This document shows positions 1 through 9,037 of a stretch of 11,774 bases of DNA, piece after piece. A program made the translations under genes and the position numbers. The stretch comes from Burkholderiales bacterium (GTDB lineage Bacteria > Pseudomonadota > Gammaproteobacteria > Burkholderiales > Burkholderiaceae_C): positions 1 to 11,774 of the forward strand of contig SBFU01000092.1 in NCBI GenBank assembly GCA_006227785.1. The letters run 5' to 3'. Numbering within the stretch: the stretch's first letter is position 1; each line of letters begins with the position of its first letter. The notes beneath the pieces are model-generated. The model made no database searches and was not told where the DNA came from. It saw nothing but the letters and a program-made list of their open reading frames with translations.

Positions 1-81
1 GCGGTGTTCGACAGCACCATCGGCATCCACCCGACCGCGGCCGAGGAATTCGTGACCATGCGGGAAGCCACGCGCAACTGA
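1..81 (+). CDS. gor: Glutathione-disulfide reductase, C-terminal end (partial)
   Basis: Only the last 26 codons and the TGA stop are present; the gene enters from the left edge in frame 1. The visible tail reads FDSTIGIHPTAAEEFVTMRE. This matches the C-terminal dimerisation domain of glutathione reductase, where a His-Pro-Thr-x-x-Glu-Glu segment supplies the active-site His/Glu pair to the partner subunit (His10 and Glu15 of the fragment). The family is a cytoplasmic FAD enzyme that reduces glutathione disulfide with NADPH. The fragment alone cannot fully exclude a related pyridine nucleotide-disulfide oxidoreductase, because the FAD and NADPH domains lie outside the window. It converges on the next gene with a 16-bp gap that holds only a 4-bp potential stem and no T-run. 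Confidence 0.85.
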   Translation, partial: AVFDSTIGIHPTAAEEFVTMREATRN

Positions 82-97
82 TCGCCCTCGCGGCGCT

Positions 98-1399
98 TCA
101 GGTCTGCAGGCCCGTGGCCATCAGAAGTCCGACCGCCAGACCGGTGTGTATCCAGAGACCGGGCACCAGCCAGCGCAGGTAGGGCCATCCACCCGACACC
201 CCGGCCGTGATGGTCTTGCTCGTTGCGTGAACCAGCAGAGCCAGTGGCAGCACCAAGCCACCGGCACCCGGCTGCCCTGGTGTGCTGGCCAGAAACACGG
301 CAGCGGCAGCCGCATGCAGGTCGGCCAGAGCGGCCAGGAGGGCGCCCGCCAACAGGCCACCCGTACCCAGCCAGCCCTTCAGCAGGGTCACCCCGGTCTG
401 TACCGCCACCAGCAGGACCGCCACCGCAGCCGCACCGCGCAGGTTGAACATGCGGTCGTCAGCCGGTCGCACCAGGCCTTCGATGCGCGGCGACGCCAAT
501 GGCGTGCCGGGCGCGGTGCCACCGGCGCCACGCACCAGCCAGACACCCCACATCAGGGCCAGCGCTGCACCGGCCACGCTGGGCAGCCACAGGACACCCA
601 GCCAGGCCGGCCGCACGGCGGCCGCCACCAGCAGCAGTTGCAGCAATGTCGACACACAGGACAGCAAGGCACCACCAGCCAGCAGCCGGTTCGAGGTCCG
701 CCCTTCCCGGGCCAGAAGACCGAAGCTGGCGATGGTCGCGGTGCTGGAGACAAACCCCGAGGCCAGTGCCGACAGCGCCACCGCCTGACGCGCCTCCAGC
801 AGCCGCCGGCTCAGGTGGGCCAGCGACTGCACGCCCAGCAACACCACCAGCAACTTCACGATCAGGTGGGGATTGAGGCTCTCACCCCACAGCGGTCGGT
901 CCGGCACCAGGGGCAAGGCCATGAGCGCCAGGGCCGCCAGAATCAGACCGTCGCGCACCTCGCCCTGACGCAGCCATTCGCTGGCCCAGCGGTGCAGGTG
1001 CTGTCGGGCCGCCAGCAGTCCGGTCAGGGCGACTGCCAGCGCAGCTGCCAGCACAGGCCGCGTCGCACAGAGCACCCCGATCAGGTAGGTCAGCAACAAG
1101 GCCACCTCGGTGGTCACACCCGGATCGTCAGATCGGTCGCGCCATGCCGCCAGCAGCGCCAGGCCGGCAATCGCCAGCGCACCCACCACCACCAGGGCCT
1201 GTACGCCGGACAGTGCGGCGGCGGCGCCCAGTACGGCCGTCAGTGCAAACGTGCGCAACCCGGCAAATGCACGGGTGGGACCACGCCCCTTGCGCCGTTC
1301 ACGTTCAATGCCCACCAGCAGTCCGCAGCCCAGTGCAGCGGCCAGCACGGCCGCCGCCGCCAGCGGTTCATCAGGAGGGGGGATCGCGAGTCGGGACAT
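98..1399 (-). CDS. MgtC/SapB-DUF4010 family integral membrane protein
   Basis: This is a 433-residue, Ala/Leu-rich polytopic membrane protein. The N-terminal part carries the MgtC/SapB-type signature GIERERR (residues 30-36) after a first hydrophobic helix, followed by RTFALTAVLGA (about 49-59). The C-terminal half is DUF4010-like, with SGFVSSTAT at 214-222, then several hydrophobic helices and an HATSKT motif near 391-396. The length fits the two-domain family. I start at the ATG at 1399; an in-frame ATG at 1453 would add 18 residues but overlap the start of the divergent amn gene, and the family N-terminus fits the shorter form. The function is not established. MgtC relatives are linked to Mg2+ limitation and intracellular survival, but the DUF4010 fusions are uncharacterised to my knowledge. 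The gene is divergent from amn with 46 bp between starts. Confidence 0.85.
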   Translation of the reverse strand: MSRLAIPPPDEPLAAAAVLAAALGCGLLVGIERERRKGRGPTRAFAGLRTFALTAVLGAAAALSGVQALVVVGALAIAGLALLAAWRDRSDDPGVTTEVALLLTYLIGVLCATRPVLAAALAVALTGLLAARQHLHRWASEWLRQGEVRDGLILAALALMALPLVPDRPLWGESLNPHLIVKLLVVLLGVQSLAHLSRRLLEARQAVALSALASGFVSSTATIASFGLLAREGRTSNRLLAGGALLSCVSTLLQLLLVAAAVRPAWLGVLWLPSVAGAALALMWGVWLVRGAGGTAPGTPLASPRIEGLVRPADDRMFNLRGAAAVAVLLVAVQTGVTLLKGWLGTGGLLAGALLAALADLHAAAAAVFLASTPGQPGAGGLVLPLALLVHATSKTITAGVSGGWPYLRWLVPGLWIHTGLAVGLLMATGLQT

Positions 1400-1433
1400 C
1401 GGTTGGCGGCAGGCACCGGTCACAGGACGGGGC

Positions 1434-1439
1434 CACAAT
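1434..1439 (+). promoter_or_regulatory. Candidate -10 hexamer (CACAAT) for amn
   Basis: CACAAT ends 6 bases before the amn ATG at 1446, and no Shine-Dalgarno sequence lies between. If this is the -10 element, transcription would begin at or next to the ATG, giving a leaderless or nearly leaderless mRNA. No good -35 hexamer is visible at 16-18 bp; TTGGCG at 1403-1408 is too far away. The hexamer recurs at the same offset before the NodI-like gene, which is the main reason to list it. Confidence 0.35.
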
Positions 1440-1445
1440 AAGCCC

Positions 1446-2942
1446 ATGCACAAGACCCCCGACTTTAACGCCCCCCTCTTCTTCAGCGACCCGGTCGCCG
1501 CCCTGGCCCGGGTGCAGCAGATTTACCGCCAAAGCATCGACTTTCTGCGCCAGTCCATGCACGACTTTGTCGACGGCGGCGACTTCGACGGCGTGCGGGT
1601 GCGCGCCTGCTACCCATTTGTTCGTCTGCACACGCGCAGCGTGACACGCCAGAGCGAGCTGCCGGCCGGCCGGCTGAGTTATGGCTTCGTTGCCGGCCCC
1701 GGTCGCTTCGAGACCACACTCACCCGACCCGACCTGTACGCCGACTACTACCTGGAGCAGTTCCGGCTGCTGCTGGCCAACCACGGGGGAGAACTGGAGG
1801 TGGGCACCAGCACCCAGCCCATCCCCATCCACTTCTCGTTCGCCGAGCACGACCATGTGGAGGGCCAGCTGGACGGCGCGCGGCGGGCCCTGATGCGCGA
1901 CGTGTTCGACCTGCCGGACCTGACCGTCATGGACGATGGCATCGCCAACGGCACACACGAACCGCGACCCGGTGAAGCCCAGCCACTGTCGCTTTTCACC
2001 GCGCCCCGCGTCGACTATTCATTGCAGCGCCTGCGCCACTACACCGGCACCTCACCCGAGTGGTTCCAGAACTTCGTGCTGTTCACCAACTACCAGTTCT
2101 ACATCGACGAGTTCGTGCGCCTGGGTCGCGCGGCCATGGCCGACCCCGACAGCGAATACGTGGCGTTTGTCGAACCGGGCAACGTGATCACCCGGCGCGT
2201 CGGACTGGCGCCCCAGCCGGGTGATGAACTGGGCGCCGAGCCCCCGAGACTGCCGCAAATGCCCGCCTACCACCTGATGCGGGAGGACCGCAGCGGCATC
2301 ACCATGGTCAACATCGGTGTCGGCCCGGCCAACGCAAAGACCATCACCGACCACATCGCGGTGCTGCGGCCCCACGCCTGGCTGATGCTGGGTCACTGTG
2401 CCGGCCTGCGCAACAGCCAGCAACTGGGCGACTATGTGCTGGCCCACGCCTATGTGCGGGAGGACCATGTGCTCGACGAGGAGCTGCCGCTGTGGGTGCC
2501 GATACCGGCTTTGGCCGAGATCCAGCTGGCGCTGGAAGCGGCCGTGGCCGATGTCACCGGCGTGCCGCCGCAGGAGCTCAAACGCATCATGCGCACCGGC
2601 ACGGTCGCCAGCACCGACAACCGGAACTGGGAGCTGCTGCCCGACAACACGCCACAGCGGAGGTTCAGTCAGAGCCGTGCCGTGGCGCTGGACATGGAAA
2701 GTGCGACGATCGCTGCCAACGGGTTCCGTTTCCGCGTGCCCTACGGCACCCTGCTGTGCGTCAGCGACAAACCCCTGCACGGCGAAATCAAGCTGCCCGG
2801 CATGGCCAACCACTTCTACCGCGAGCGGGTCGACCAGCACCTGCGCATCGGCATCCGCGCCGTGGAACTGCTGCGCGCCGGCGGGGTCGATCAGTTGCAC
2901 AGCCGCAAGCTGCGCAGCTTTGCCGAAGTGGCGTTCCAGTGA
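1446..2942 (+). CDS. amn: AMP nucleosidase
   Basis: The 498-residue cytoplasmic enzyme hydrolyses AMP to adenine and ribose 5-phosphate, a purine salvage and adenylate-pool step. The N-terminal AMP nucleosidase-specific domain covers about residues 10-180. The C-terminal part is a nucleoside phosphorylase-like domain with NIGVGPANAKTITDH (near 298-312), GHCAGLR (316-322), LDMESATIAANG (DMES at 416-419) and VSDKPLHGE (Asp441). The DMES and SDKP segments are the usual ribose- and base-binding elements of this fold. The length is close to the E. coli enzyme (484 residues). I chose the ATG at 1446 because MHKTPDFNAPLFF looks like a natural N-terminus; the open frame extends upstream only as the antisense of the MgtC-like gene. 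No ribosome binding site is evident. The gene is probably monocistronic, with 93 bp before the efflux cassette. Confidence 0.95.
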   Translation: MHKTPDFNAPLFFSDPVAALARVQQIYRQSIDFLRQSMHDFVDGGDFDGVRVRACYPFVRLHTRSVTRQSELPAGRLSYGFVAGPGRFETTLTRPDLYADYYLEQFRLLLANHGGELEVGTSTQPIPIHFSFAEHDHVEGQLDGARRALMRDVFDLPDLTVMDDGIANGTHEPRPGEAQPLSLFTAPRVDYSLQRLRHYTGTSPEWFQNFVLFTNYQFYIDEFVRLGRAAMADPDSEYVAFVEPGNVITRRVGLAPQPGDELGAEPPRLPQMPAYHLMREDRSGITMVNIGVGPANAKTITDHIAVLRPHAWLMLGHCAGLRNSQQLGDYVLAHAYVREDHVLDEELPLWVPIPALAEIQLALEAAVADVTGVPPQELKRIMRTGTVASTDNRNWELLPDNTPQRRFSQSRAVALDMESATIAANGFRFRVPYGTLLCVSDKPLHGEIKLPGMANHFYRERVDQHLRIGIRAVELLRAGGVDQLHSRKLRSFAEVAFQ

Positions 2943-3020
2943 TGCCCACCCGGCCAAAGAACAACCCCTGGCTTTACTGTCGCTTCACATTTCGGTAGCA
3001 CGCCCGCCATGGGCGGCGAG

Positions 3021-3026
3021 CACAAT
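3021..3026 (+). promoter_or_regulatory. Candidate -10 hexamer (CACAAT) for the efflux cassette
   Basis: CACAAT lies 9 bases before the ATG at 3036, inside the 93-bp gap after amn. The gap also contains a relatively AT-rich patch (2971-2996) with TTTACT at 2973-2978, which could be a -35 for a weak alternative -10 (TAGCAC, 2996-3001, 17-bp spacer). A small stem, CCGCC-ATG-GGCGG at 3004-3016, sits just upstream of the hexamer. No good -35 is present at the correct distance from CACAAT itself, so the assignment is weak. Confidence 0.3.
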
Positions 3027-3035
3027 TCGGGCATC

Positions 3036-4469
3036 ATGAACAACGCTCTCTGCTGGTCACCGCGCGGCATGGCGACCGCGCCGGCCCTGCTGCTGGCGCT
3101 GACGCTGGTGCTGGGCGGTTGCGCCACCAGCGGTCAGGTCCGCGAGGCGCCTACCCTGCCCACCGTGCCCGCGCAATGGTCCGCTGCCCCGGCCGGCCCG
3201 CAGGCCGACAGCCTGGCCCAATGGTGGCAACGCTTCAACGACCCCACGCTCACCGACCTGGTGACACAGGCGCTGCGGGCCAACACCAGCGTGCAGGGCG
3301 CCCAGGCCGCGCTGCGGCAGGCACGCGCGCAGCGCGATGCCCAGGCGGCCGCCAATGGCCCATCGGTCGGGATCACGGCTTCGGCACAGCGCAGCCAGAA
3401 CGGCAACGCCGATGCGAGCAACCGTTACCAGGCTGGCTTCGATGCCAGCTGGGAGCCCGATCTGTTCGGGCGCAACCGCGCCTCGCTGGACGCGGCCGAG
3501 GCCAGCGCCCGTGCCGCTGCGGCCAGCCTGGGCGATGTGCAGGTCTCCCTGGCAGCCGAAACCGCCGTGGCCGTCATCGAACTGCGCGGCCTGCAGGCAC
3601 GCCTGGCCATCGCCCGAAGCAACCTGGCGGCTCAGCAGGAAACCCTGCAGATCACCCGCTGGCGGGTGCAGGCCGGGCTGGCCTCGTCGCTCGACCTGGA
3701 GCAGGCGCTCAACGCCACCGAGCAGACACTGGCGCAGATTCCGGCACTGCAGGCCGGTATCGGGCAGTCGATCAACGCGCTGGCGGTGCTCACCGGCCAG
3801 GCGCCGGGCGCACTGCAGCCGCTCATGACACCCGCAGCGTCCATCCCGGCACCGCCTGCCGATCTGGCCTTGGCCTTTCCTGCCGACACCTTGCGCCAGC
3901 GCCCCGACGTGCGCCAGGCCGAGAGCCAGTGGCAGGCCGCGCAGGCGCGTCTGTCGGCGGCCGAGGCCGCGCGCTACCCCAGCATGCGCCTGAGCGGCTC
4001 GCTGGGGCTGACGGCCCTGGGCCTGGGCAGCCTCACCGATGGCGCGTCGGTGGTGCGCTCGTTGCTGGCGGGCGTGTCGGCCCCGCTGTTTGACGGAGGC
4101 GCGCTGCGTGCCCAGGCCCAGGCCCAGCAGGCGGCTTTGGATCAGGCCGAAGCCGGCCTGCAGGGCGCGGTGCTGAGCGCCTTGAGAGATGTCGAGAACG
4201 CGCTGCTGGCCATCAGGGGCAACCGCGAACGGCTGGCCCGCCAGCAAGCTGCGGCCGAAGCGGCCACCAACGCCGAACTGCTGGCGCGCCAGCGCTACGA
4301 AAGTGGGCTGGTGGACTTTCGCACCGTGCTCGATACGCAACGCAGCCTGCTCGCCGCCCAGGACGCCGTGGCCAGCACACAGGCCACGCTGAGCGCCGAC
4401 CATGTGCGCCTCTACAAGGCCCTTGGTGGCGGCTGGCAGGCCGAAGCCGCCAGCGCCGCCATCCGCTGA
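3036..4469 (+). CDS. NodT-family outer-membrane efflux lipoprotein (TolC/OprM-like)
   Basis: The 477-residue precursor has a lipoprotein signal peptide: a basic start, a hydrophobic stretch at 14-26 and the lipobox LGGC with Cys29 as the lipidation site. The mature protein has two outer-membrane efflux (OEP) repeats, each with long Ala/Gln-rich helices. The hallmark RQRPDVRQAESQWQAAQARL is near 287-306, and the second repeat ends in RQRYESGLVDFRTVLDTQRS. It should form a trimeric outer-membrane channel that docks onto a periplasmic adaptor. Its immediate downstream partners are a MacA-like adaptor and a split MacB, so it is likely their dedicated exit duct, although NodT-type channels more often accompany RND pumps. 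The ATG at 3036 is preferred over 3009 because it puts the signal peptide at the N-terminus. The next gene starts 18 bp downstream. Confidence 0.92.
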   Translation: MNNALCWSPRGMATAPALLLALTLVLGGCATSGQVREAPTLPTVPAQWSAAPAGPQADSLAQWWQRFNDPTLTDLVTQALRANTSVQGAQAALRQARAQRDAQAAANGPSVGITASAQRSQNGNADASNRYQAGFDASWEPDLFGRNRASLDAAEASARAAAASLGDVQVSLAAETAVAVIELRGLQARLAIARSNLAAQQETLQITRWRVQAGLASSLDLEQALNATEQTLAQIPALQAGIGQSINALAVLTGQAPGALQPLMTPAASIPAPPADLALAFPADTLRQRPDVRQAESQWQAAQARLSAAEAARYPSMRLSGSLGLTALGLGSLTDGASVVRSLLAGVSAPLFDGGALRAQAQAQQAALDQAEAGLQGAVLSALRDVENALLAIRGNRERLARQQAAAEAATNAELLARQRYESGLVDFRTVLDTQRSLLAAQDAVASTQATLSADHVRLYKALGGGWQAEAASAAIR

Positions 4470-4487
4470 TCACAAGTCGCCAACCAC

Positions 4488-5779
4488 ATGAATGCCCGAC
4501 CCGACTCCGCCGCCGACGTGAAAGCCCTGCTGGGCGATGACCATCCTCCGCGCTGGTGGCGGCGACCCGCGCTCTGGGTGACGGTGATCGCCGTCGTGCT
4601 GATCGCGTTTGGCTGGAACCAATGGCGGACCCAGCAGCAGGCCAAGAGCGCCCCCACCTTCGTGACCGAGGCCCTGAAAAAGGACGACGTGACACTGACC
4701 GTATCGGCCAACGGCACGCTGCAACCCACACGCGCGGTCAACATCGGCAGCGAACTCTCGGGAACGGTCAAACGGGTGTTCGTGGATGTGAACGACCGGG
4801 TCAAGGCAGGCCAGGTGCTGGTCGAACTCGACATGGCCAAGCTGCAGGACCAGGTCACACAGGCGCGTGCCGCGCTGGCATCGGCCCAGGCCCAGCTGGC
4901 CCAGGCCGGCGCCACCGTGAAAGAGGCGCAGGCGACGCTGGCGCGCTTTGAGGAAGTGGCACGCCTGTCCGGAGGCAAGGTGCCCTCGGCCACCGAGCTC
5001 GACAGCGCCCGCGCCGCGCTGGACCGCGCCATGGCCAGCGAAGCCGCAGCGCGCGCCGGGGTCGACCAGGTGCGCGCCACGCTGTCGACCAATGAGACCA
5101 ACCTGTCCAAAGCCTCGATCCGGTCACCGATCAACGGCGTGGTGCTGTCGCGCACGGTCGACCCTGGCAATGCGGTGGCCGCCTCGTTGCAGGCGGTGAC
5201 GCTGTTTTCGGTGGCCGAGGACCTGACCCAGCTCAAGCTGGACGTGGCGGTCGATGAGGCAGATGTGGGCAATGTACAGGTCGGCCAGTCGGCCACATTC
5301 ACCGTCAGCGCCTTCCCTTCGCGGCGTTACCCCGCCACCATCCAGCGCGTGGCCTTCGGCTCGACCAAAACGGACAACGTGGTCACCTACACCACCACCC
5401 TGGATGTCGACAACCAGGACCTCAGCCTGCGGCCCGGCATGACCGCGGCCGCCACCATCGTGGCCAAGCAGGCCAAGGGGGTGCTGGTGGTGCCCAACAC
5501 CGCGCTGCGCTTCACGCCTGCGGTCAATGGCGGGACGGCATCGGGTCAGTCCAGTGTGCTGTCCAGGCTCATGCCAAGGCCGCCCAGCGTGGGGGCGCCG
5601 AAACGTGCCACCACCAACACGCGCGTGCCGGGCCAGCGCCAGATCTGGGTGCTGCAGGATGGGCAACCGGTGCAGATGACGGTGAAGACGGGCATCACCG
5701 ATGGCCGCAACACCGAGGTCATGGGCGAGGGTCTGCGCGAAGGCCTGGAAGTGATCATCGATCAGCGGACAGTGAGACC

Positions 5780-5783
<4 letters not shown>
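4488..5783 (+). CDS. macA: MacA-like periplasmic adaptor of a tripartite ABC efflux pump (HlyD/RND-MFP family)
   Basis: This is a 431-residue membrane fusion protein. A 27-residue cytoplasmic N-terminus rich in charged residues is followed by one membrane anchor at about 28-44. The first lipoyl half-motif is in the region of GTLQPTRAVNIGSELSGTVK (about 76-95). An Ala/Gln-rich alpha-helical hairpin follows (about 120-205), then the second lipoyl half (ASIRSPINGVVLSRTVDPGN) and beta-barrel and membrane-proximal domains. It bridges the inner-membrane ABC permease and the outer-membrane channel. A low-complexity Ser/Pro/Arg-rich segment at about 343-385 lies between VVPNTALRF and QIWVLQDGQPV. The stop codon overlaps the next ATG (ATGA at 5780-5783), implying translational coupling. 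The symbol reflects family similarity; the substrate is unknown. Confidence 0.9.
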
Positions 5784-6605
<822 letters not shown>

Positions 6606-6616
<11 letters not shown>

Positions 6617-7814
6617 CACCCTGGTGCTGGCGCTGCGCTCCATCCGCCGCAACCTGCTGCGCTCCTTCCTGACCATCCTGGGCATCGTGATCGGTGTCAG
6701 CGCCGTCATCACCATGGTGACGGTCGGCAACGGCGCCACACAGGCGGTGCAGAGCCAGATTTCGGGCCTGGGCACCAACCTGCTGCAGATACGTCCTGGG
6801 CAGCGCCTGGGTCCGGGCGGCTGGGGCGGCGGCGCCCCTTCGTTCAAGGAAAGCGACGCGCAGGCGATCGCCTCACAGGTGGGCGGCATCCTGGCCGTGG
6901 CCCCCGAGACACGCACCGGCGCCACGGTGGTGGCCAACGGACGCAACTGGACCAGCAGCATCATCGGCAGCACCAACGAATGGCTGGTCACCGGCAACTG
7001 GAGTCTGCAGCAGGGGCGCGAGTTCACGGCCGATGAGCAGCGCGCTGGCGCCGCCGTCTGCCTGATCGGCGAAACCGTGCGGCGCGAACTGTGGGGCGAC
7101 CGGCCGGCCGTGGGCAACCAGTTGCGGGTGCGCCAGATGTCCTGCGAAGTGGTCGGCGTGCTGGCCTCCAAAGGCCAGGGCGCTTTCGGCAATGACCAGG
7201 ACGATGTGGTCCTGCTGCCGCTGCACACCCAGCAGAGGCGTATCGTCGGTCACACCCGGGTGCACACCCTGCTGGTGTCCATGACCGATGGCAGCGACCC
7301 CGAGCGGGTGAAGGCCGGACTGACCCAGCTGATGCGGGAGCTGCGCAGCCTGCCCGAAGGCGAGGAAAACAACTTCAACATCCTCGACACCAAGCAGCTG
7401 GGGCAAACACTGTCGGCCACCACCCGGGTGATGACCATGCTGCTGGGCGCGGTGGCCGCGGTGAGTCTGCTGGTCGGTGGCATCGGCATCATGAACATCA
7501 TGCTGGTGAGCGTGACCGAGCGCACCCGGGAAATCGGCCTTCGCCTGGCCATCGGTGCGCTGGAACGCGAGGTGCTGCTGCAGTTTCTGATCGAGGCCGT
7601 GGTGCTGGCCGCCATGGGCGGGCTGATCGGCATCGTGTTGGCCACGGCAGCCTCCATCGGCCTATCGGCGGTGATGGACATTCCCTACCAGTTCAACCTC
7701 AGCATCAACCTGCTGAGCTTCCTGTTCTCTGCCGGCATCGGCGTGCTGTTCGGGTTCTTTCCGGCGCGGCGGGCTGCAAGGCTCAACCCGATTGATGCCT
7801 TGCGACATGAGTGA
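6606..7814 (+). CDS. MacB-like ABC transporter permease (MacB_PCD/FtsX family)
   Basis: The 402-residue inner-membrane protein has the MacB permease topology. One N-terminal membrane helix lies at about 17-40 (TILGIVIGVSAVITMVTV). A large periplasmic core domain follows (about 45-270), and then three C-terminal helices starting near MLLGAVAAVSLLVGGIGIMN, FLIEAVVLAAMGGLIGIVL and LLSFLFSAGIGVLFGFFPAR. The cytoplasmic coupling segment ERTREIGLRLAIGA and the terminal PARRAARLNPIDALRHE are typical of the family. With the separate ATPase it corresponds to the fused MacB of E. coli. The transporter is expected to push periplasmic substrate through the adaptor and outer-membrane channel; the substrate (macrolide, lipopeptide, siderophore or other) cannot be read from sequence. 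Its stop lies 2 bp from the convergent purT stop, so no intergenic terminator fits. Confidence 0.92.
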
Positions 7815-7816
7815 AC

Positions 7817-9019
7817 TCAGGCCCTGCGGGGCTTGACCTTGCTGGCCGCCAGCTTGGCGTTGCTGCGCGCGGTATCGGTGTCCTGCGCCCGGGCGAGCGC
7901 CACGCCCATGCGACGTTTGACGAAGCTCTCGGGCTTGCCGAACAGGCGCAGGTCGGTGCCCGGCACGCGCAGCGCTTCATCGACGCCGTCGAAAACGATA
8001 CCTTCGGCCTCGACGCCGCCATAGATCACGGCGCTGGCACCGGGGTTGCGCAGGCTGGTGTCCACCGGCAGCCCCAGAATGGCGCGGGCGTGCAGTTCGA
8101 ACTCGCTCTGGTGCTGTGTGCACAAGGTCACCAGACCGGTGTCGTGCGGACGGGGGCTGACCTCGCTGAACCAGACCTGCTCGCCCTTGACAAACAGCTC
8201 CACTCCGAAGAGCCCGAGACCACCGAGGTTGTCGGTGACAGCCTTGGCAATCTGGCGCGACTTCTCGACGGCCTCTGGGCGCATGGCCATGGGCTGCCAG
8301 CTCTCGACATAGTCGCCACTGACCTGCACGTGGCCGATGGGTTCGCAGAAATGGGTTTCGGTGTCACCACCGGCCCCCTTGGCGCGCACCGTCAGCTGGG
8401 TGATTTCATAGTCGAAGTCGATGAAGCCTTCGACGATCACGCGGCCGTGGCTCACGCGGCCACCTGCCATGGCGTAGTCCCAGGCCTTGGCCACATCGGC
8501 CGGGCCGTCGATCTTGCTCTGGCCCTTGCCACTGGAACTCATCACCGGCTTGACGATGCACGGATACCCGATCCCGCCATCAATGGCGGCCTGCAACTCG
8601 GCCAGCGAATCGCAGAAACGGTACGGGCTGGTCGGCAGGCCCAGGGTCTCGGCCGCCAGACGACGGATGCCTTCGCGGTCCATGGTCAGGCGCGCGGCGC
8701 GCGCGGTCGGAATCACGGTCACCGTGCCGGCGGCCTCCAGCTGCTCCAGCATGGGCGTGGCAATGGCTTCGATCTCGGGCACCACCAGCTGCGGACGCTC
8801 GGCCTCGATGAGGGCCTTGAGCTGTTCCGGGTCGCTCATGGTGATGGTGCGTGCATGGTGCGCCACCTGCTGGCCCGGGGCGTTGTCGTATCGGTCGACC
8901 GCGATGGTCTCGACGCCCAGGCGCTGCAGCGCGATCAGGACCTCCTTGCCCAGCTCACCGCTGCCCAGCAGCATGACACGGGTGGCGGCGGTGGACAGGG
9001 GCGTTCCAAGGGTGGTCAT
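7817..9019 (-). CDS. purT: Formate-dependent phosphoribosylglycinamide formyltransferase (GAR transformylase 2)
   Basis: This 400-residue cytoplasmic ATP-grasp enzyme performs the third step of de novo purine synthesis. It uses ATP and formate, rather than 10-formyltetrahydrofolate, to formylate GAR. Visible hallmarks are the N-terminal substrate-binding loop [11 protein letters not shown] (about 17-27), [16 protein letters not shown] and VPEIEAIAT. The ATP-grasp core follows, with [12 protein letters not shown] and the metal-binding [14 protein letters not shown] segment. The length is close to that of E. coli PurT (392 residues). The ATG at 9019 gives a short extension before the family core. 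It lies 18 bp downstream of psd on the same strand without a clear ribosome binding site or promoter, so it is probably co-transcribed with psd. Confidence 0.96.
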   Translation of the reverse strand: MTTLGTPLSTAATRVMLLGSGELGKEVLIALQRLGVETIAVDRYDNAPGQQVAHHARTITMSDPEQLKALIEAERPQLVVPEIEAIATPMLEQLEAAGTVTVIPTARAARLTMDREGIRRLAAETLGLPTSPYRFCDSLAELQAAIDGGIGYPCIVKPVMSSSGKGQSKIDGPADVAKAWDYAMAGGRVSHGRVIVEGFIDFDYEITQLTVRAKGAGGDTETHFCEPIGHVQVSGDYVESWQPMAMRPEAVEKSRQIAKAVTDNLGGLGLFGVELFVKGEQVWFSEVSPRPHDTGLVTLCTQHQSEFELHARAILGLPVDTSLRNPGASAVIYGGVEAEGIVFDGVDEALRVPGTDLRLFGKPESFVKRRMGVALARAQDTDTARSNAKLAASKVKPRRA

Positions 9020-9037
9020 GTCGGGGCTCGGAGAGGA

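Noticed and set aside
83..95. Possible terminator between gor and the MgtC-like gene
   Set aside because: Only a 4-bp stem (CGCC/GGCG) without a following T-run on either strand.
146..1441. A 431-codon plus-strand frame opposite the MgtC-like gene
   Set aside because: Its translation is Gln/His/Arg-rich low-complexity sequence without domains; the minus-strand frame has membrane helices and family motifs.
1400..1453. Longer start for the MgtC-like protein at 1453
   Set aside because: It would overlap the first codons of amn and add 18 residues that do not resemble a family N-terminus; 1399 is a better start.
3004..3016. CCGCC-ATG-GGCGG stem upstream of the efflux cassette as an operator or terminator
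   Set aside because: Five GC pairs with a 3-base loop are easily found by chance at this base composition, and no T-run follows.
3057..4403. A 448-codon minus-strand frame opposite the outer-membrane lipoprotein
   Set aside because: Same antisense GC artefact; the plus-strand product has a signal peptide, lipobox and OEP repeats.
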